A stretch of 8,249 bases of DNA from an uncultured Actinomycetes bacterium (GTDB taxonomy: Bacteria; Actinomycetota; Actinomycetes; S36-B12; UBA5976). The stretch is from contig CALBND010000092.1 in the NCBI GenBank assembly GCA_937896305.1, positions 1-8,249 on the forward strand. The letters are read 5' to 3'. The notes under the pieces were generated by a model. The model was not told where the DNA came from, did not search any database, and saw nothing but the letters and a program-made list of their open reading frames with translations. Positions 5,740-8,249 of this stretch are shown in pieces. Every line of letters begins with the position of its first letter. The first letter of the stretch is position 1. The translations under genes and the position numbers were made by a program.

Positions 5740-6362
5740 TGTCACCAAAACCATTAAATCAAGCAGGAAACGAAGAACGTCCTAACAAACGTGAACGCCG
5801 TGAAAAAAACGAAGGCGGACGCGAAAAAGAAAAATCACAATTTATTGAACGCGTGGTGTTTGTTAACCGTGTAGCAAAAGTTGTGAAAGGTGGTCGTCGT
5901 TTCGCATTCACCGCACTTGTTGTGGTGGGCGATGGCAATGGCATGGTTGGAATTGGGTATGGCAAAGCACGTGAAGTGCCACAAGCAATCCAAAAAGCTG
6001 TTGAAGAAGCCAAAAAATCATTCTTTAAAGTTCCACGCGTACAAGGAACCATTCCTCACCCAATCACCGGTGAAGCAGCAGCAGGAATTGTGATGTTGCG
6101 ACCAGCTTCTCCAGGTACTGGTGTGATTGCGGGTGGACCTGTTCGTGCTGTATTAGAAGCAGCAGGAATCCATGACGTGTTAACTAAGTCCTTAGGTTCA
6201 GGAAATGCCATCAACGTTGTGCATGCCACAGTTGATGCTTTACGAAAACTTGAAAGACCAGAACAAGTTGCCGCTAGAAGAGGTTTGCCAGTTGAGCACG
6301 TTGTGCCAGCAGCAATCTTAAGAGCACAAGCGGCTGAAAAAATTGAAGCGGCAGGAGTTTAA
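5739..6362 (+). CDS. rpsE: 30S ribosomal protein S5 with charged N-terminal extension
   Basis: S5 sits at the back of the 30S neck with S3 and S4, affects decoding fidelity, and is where spectinomycin-resistance changes map. Of 207 residues, about 1-34 form a hydrophilic Glu/Arg/Lys-rich extension not found in E. coli S5 (167 residues) but common in actinobacteria. The double-stranded RNA-binding domain follows (FIERVVFVNRVAKVVKGGRR at 35-54, the GGRR region being the spectinomycin loop), then VGDGNGMVGIGYGKAREVP at 63-81, and the second domain with RPASPGTGVIAGGPVRAVLE at 121-140. It overlaps rplR by one base. AGGAGGT at 5721-5727 is a near-ideal binding site, 11 nt upstream. Confidence 0.98.
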   Translation: MSPKPLNQAGNEERPNKRERREKNEGGREKEKSQFIERVVFVNRVAKVVKGGRRFAFTALVVVGDGNGMVGIGYGKAREVPQAIQKAVEEAKKSFFKVPRVQGTIPHPITGEAAAGIVMLRPASPGTGVIAGGPVRAVLEAAGIHDVLTKSLGSGNAINVVHATVDALRKLERPEQVAARRGLPVEHVVPAAILRAQAAEKIEAAGV

Positions 6363-6364
6363 AT

Positions 6365-6547
6365 ATGTCAACTTTAAAATTAAAACAAGTTAGGTCAATA
6401 ATTGGTGGCACAAAAAACCAATTAGAAACTTTGAAAACACTTGGTTTAGGAAAAATTGGTTCAACTTCCACTAAACCTGATCGTCCAGAATTTAGAGGAA
6501 TGTTAAGAACTGTGGCCCATCTAGTAACAGTTGAGGAGGTTAAGTAA
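6365..6547 (+). CDS. rpmD: 50S ribosomal protein L30
   Basis: L30 is a small protein of the large subunit, bound near helices 38 and 39 of 23S rRNA. The 60-residue product matches the family in size and pattern: KLKQVRSIIGGTKNQLETLKTLGLGKI at about 5-31 and a second strand region RGMLRTVAHLVTVEEV at 44-59, with the diagnostic LGLGKIG. AGGAG at 6353-6357 overlaps the last codons of rpsE, 7 nt from the ATG, and the genes are 2 nt apart. L30 is missing from some bacteria, but its position between rpsE and rplO here is the standard one. Confidence 0.97.
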   Translation: MSTLKLKQVRSIIGGTKNQLETLKTLGLGKIGSTSTKPDRPEFRGMLRTVAHLVTVEEVK

Positions 6548-6550
6548 AAG

Positions 6551-6991
6551 ATGTCTATTAAAATCCATCATCTTCGCCCAGCTCCTGGTGCTAAGAAAGC
6601 TAAAACTCGTAAAGGTCGTGGTGAAGCAAGTAAGGGTAAAACAGCTGGTCGCGGAACTAAAGGTTCTGGTGCTCGCCGTAATTACTCTGCAGCATTTGAA
6701 GGTGGCCAGATGCCATTACATATGCGTTTGCCTAAATTACGCGGCTTTACTCCGCCCAACAAAATTAGATATCAAGTTGTAAACGTAGCTGATATTTCAA
6801 GATTGTTCCCGCAAGGTGGAGAAGTTACACCTGCTTCTTTGGTTAAAGTAGGCGCAATTAGAAAAGGTCAACCAGTCAAAGTTCTTGGATTTGGTGAAAT
6901 AACTGTGAAGGTTACAGTTGTGGCAGATAAATTTAGTGAGTCAGCTAGTAGCAAAATTGCTGCTGCAGGCGGATCAATCAAAGCTCTTTAG
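6551..6991 (+). CDS. rplO: 50S ribosomal protein L15
   Basis: L15 is a late-assembly protein that threads a long basic N-terminal arm through 23S rRNA. The 146-residue product has the normal length. The arm carries HHLRPAPGAKKAKTRKGRG at 6-24 and the glycine-rich GKTAGRGTKGSGAR at 29-42, followed by FEGGQMPLHMRLPKLRGF at 49-66, the family signature. The globular C-terminal domain includes VKVGAIRKGQPVKVLGFGE and ends in SSKIAAAGGSIKAL. GAGGAGGT at 6533-6540 in the end of rpmD is a strong binding site, 10 nt from the ATG. The TAG stop (6989-6991) lies in the same reading frame as secY. Confidence 0.98.
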   Translation: MSIKIHHLRPAPGAKKAKTRKGRGEASKGKTAGRGTKGSGARRNYSAAFEGGQMPLHMRLPKLRGFTPPNKIRYQVVNVADISRLFPQGGEVTPASLVKVGAIRKGQPVKVLGFGEITVKVTVVADKFSESASSKIAAAGGSIKAL

Positions 6992-6994
6992 GGG
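6990..6994 (+). promoter_or_regulatory. Shine-Dalgarno for the TTG start of secY
   Basis: AGGGG overlaps the last two bases of the rplO stop and stands 6 nt before the TTG at 7001. In this frame the only codons between the upstream TAG (6989) and the TTG are GGG, TTT and ATC, so no earlier start exists, and the next TTG (7049) would remove the conserved N-terminal RTPDLRRK segment. Confidence 0.8.
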
Positions 6995-7000
6995 TTTATC

Positions 7001-8249
7001 TTGAACATTAACTTCGCGTGGCTAACGGATGCTTTTCGCACTCCTGATTTGCGACGCAAGTTATTGTTCACCCTAGGCATGATCGCGCTTTATCGTTTAG
7101 GCACAAATGTGCCAACTCCTGGTGTCGATTATCCAGCAATTCAACAATGCGTTGAAATTGTGCAAGGTGACTCTTTATATGGAGTAATTAATTTATTTTC
7201 TGGTGGAGCATTACTGCAACTAAGCGTTTTTGCACTTGGCATCATGCCCTACATCACAGCTTCCATCATTATTCAACTTTTGACAGTAGTAATTCCTCGT
7301 TTAGAAATGTTGAAAAAGGAAGGCCAATCAGGTCAATCCACAATTACTCAATACACCAGGTATGTCACCATCGCACTTGGTTTATTACAAGCAACATCAA
7401 TTTTGGCTTTAGCAAGAACTCCTGGACAATTATTAAGAGGATGTCCAAACGATATTATTCCAAATCAAAGTTTGCCAGTAATGATCACAATGGTGTTAAC
7501 AATGACTGCTGGAACTGCTTTAGTTATGTGGATGGGTGAATTAATTACCCAACGTGGTGTTGGTAATGGAATGTCATTATTAATTTTTGCCTCAATTATT
7601 TCTTCCATACCAAGTCAGTTCGCAGCAATATTTACACTTAATGGCTTATTTACTTTCACCGCAACAACAGTTGTTGGAGTAGCAATTGTTGCTGGAGTAG
7701 TTTTTGTGGAACAAGCACAAAGAAGAATTCCAGTTCAATATGCCAAGAGAATGGTTGGTCGACAATCATATGGCGGCACTTCAACTTATATTCCTTTAAA
7801 AGTTAACATGGCTGGTGTTATCCCAGTTATTTTCGCATCTTCATTGCTTTACATTCCTTCACTATTAGTGCAACTATCTGCTTCACAAAGTGCTTGGGCT
7901 CAATGGATTTCTAGAAACTTCCAAAACGGAACAGAAATACCTTATGTAGCTACATACGCTTTATTAATTGTTTTCTTTGCATATTTTTATTCTTCGATAA
8001 CATTTGATCCAGTTGAAATTTCAGAAAACATGCGTAAATATGGTGGGTTTATACCGGGAATTCGTGCTGGAAATCCAACCGTTGAATACTTGAAATATGT
8101 GTTATCAAGATTGATGGCTGCTGGTTCAACTTACCTGACCATCATTGCTGTTCTTCCATTTATCGCTTTTGGGGCACTTGGAGTTGGAGATAGATTTTTA
8201 TTTGGCGGCACAAGCTTGCTAATTATGGTTGGTGTTGGATTAGACACTG
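7001..8249 (+). CDS. secY: Preprotein translocase subunit SecY (3' end cut by window edge)
   Basis: SecY forms the membrane channel that exports or inserts proteins, with SecE, SecG and SecA or the ribosome. The frame is open from a TTG start to the edge: 416 residues, ending ...VGVGLDT, so only roughly the last 20 are missing. The N-terminus AFRTPDLRRKLLFTLG leads into the first membrane segment (about 22-38). SGGALLQLSVFA covers the plug region, and MPYITASIIIQLL starts at 82. Further landmarks are QYTRY around 117-121, ITQRGVGNGMSLL from about 182, RRIPVQYAKRM from 241, GVIPVIFASSLLYIP in segment 7, and the cytoplasmic loop FDPVEISENMRKYGGFIPGIRAG at 335-357, with conserved R355 (SecA/ribosome contact). 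The only two cysteines, C50 and C148, fall in predicted external loops. Many hydrophobic segments give 9-10 visible membrane spans. Spacing from rplO is 9 nt. Confidence 0.98.
   Translation, partial: MNINFAWLTDAFRTPDLRRKLLFTLGMIALYRLGTNVPTPGVDYPAIQQCVEIVQGDSLYGVINLFSGGALLQLSVFALGIMPYITASIIIQLLTVVIPRLEMLKKEGQSGQSTITQYTRYVTIALGLLQATSILALARTPGQLLRGCPNDIIPNQSLPVMITMVLTMTAGTALVMWMGELITQRGVGNGMSLLIFASIISSIPSQFAAIFTLNGLFTFTATTVVGVAIVAGVVFVEQAQRRIPVQYAKRMVGRQSYGGTSTYIPLKVNMAGVIPVIFASSLLYIPSLLVQLSASQSAWAQWISRNFQNGTEIPYVATYALLIVFFAYFYSSITFDPVEISENMRKYGGFIPGIRAGNPTVEYLKYVLSRLMAAGSTYLTIIAVLPFIAFGALGVGDRFLFGGTSLLIMVGVGLDT

Noticed and set aside
6531..6782. 83-codon plus-strand frame overlapping rpmD end and rplO.
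   Set aside because: It runs out of frame within rplO, whose protein is unmistakable; the translation is an unfamiliar basic sequence.
1..8249. Search for mobile elements, CRISPR repeats, tRNA genes, toxin-antitoxin or defence genes, or an undescribed multi-gene system.
   Set aside because: Every base outside short junctions belongs to a conserved ribosomal protein gene or secY in canonical order, with no insertion, frameshift or foreign-looking stretch.

Overview
This window is a slice of the S10-spc ribosomal protein gene cluster from a low-GC (A+T-rich) actinobacterium, with every gene on the + strand. It runs from the 3' end of rplB to a secY that is cut by the right edge. The actinobacterial assignment is an inference from protein features: the MTMTDPIADM start of S8, the four-cysteine (zinc-type) S14 in the spc position, the Lys/Ala/Pro-rich tail on L22, the charged N-terminal extension of S5, and a SecY resembling mycobacterial SecY as I recall it. 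The A+T richness, heavy AGA use and TAA stops (14 of 17 visible stops, with one TGA and two TAG) would fit streamlined freshwater or marine actinobacteria such as the acI group, but the genus cannot be fixed from this sequence alone.

Layout: the S10-operon part (1-2842) holds rplB (partial), rpsS, rplV, rpsC, rplP, rpmC and rpsQ. The spc part (2858-8249) holds rplN, rplX, rplE, rpsN, rpsH, rplF, rplR, rpsE, rpmD, rplO and secY (partial). Spacing is very tight: three start/stop overlaps (rplV-rpsC, rpmC-rpsQ, rplR-rpsE), two directly abutting junctions after stop codons (rplP-rpmC and rplN-rplX), and mostly 0-15 nt elsewhere. Most genes have a clear Shine-Dalgarno sequence in the end of the preceding gene, which suggests one polycistronic, translationally coupled transcript. 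No promoter, terminator, tRNA, rRNA, mobile element or CRISPR array was found.

The one real break in this packing is the 68-nt gap between rpsN and rpsH (4346-4413). It contains a bulged hairpin (4358-4394) whose unpaired adenines are laid out like the S8-binding core of 16S rRNA helix 21. It lies just before the S8 gene itself and is best explained as an S8 autoregulatory site. In E. coli the equivalent site lies at the start of rplE.

Together the genes supply large-subunit proteins L2, L22, L16, L29, L14, L24, L5, L6, L18, L30 and L15, small-subunit proteins S19, S3, S17, S14, S8 and S5, and the SecY channel through which ribosome-made proteins leave the cytoplasm. The content is conserved housekeeping. 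The points worth a second look are the S8-like hairpin, a pair of extracytoplasmic cysteines in SecY, the basic tail of L22, the TTG start of secY, and small substitutions in L2 and L6.
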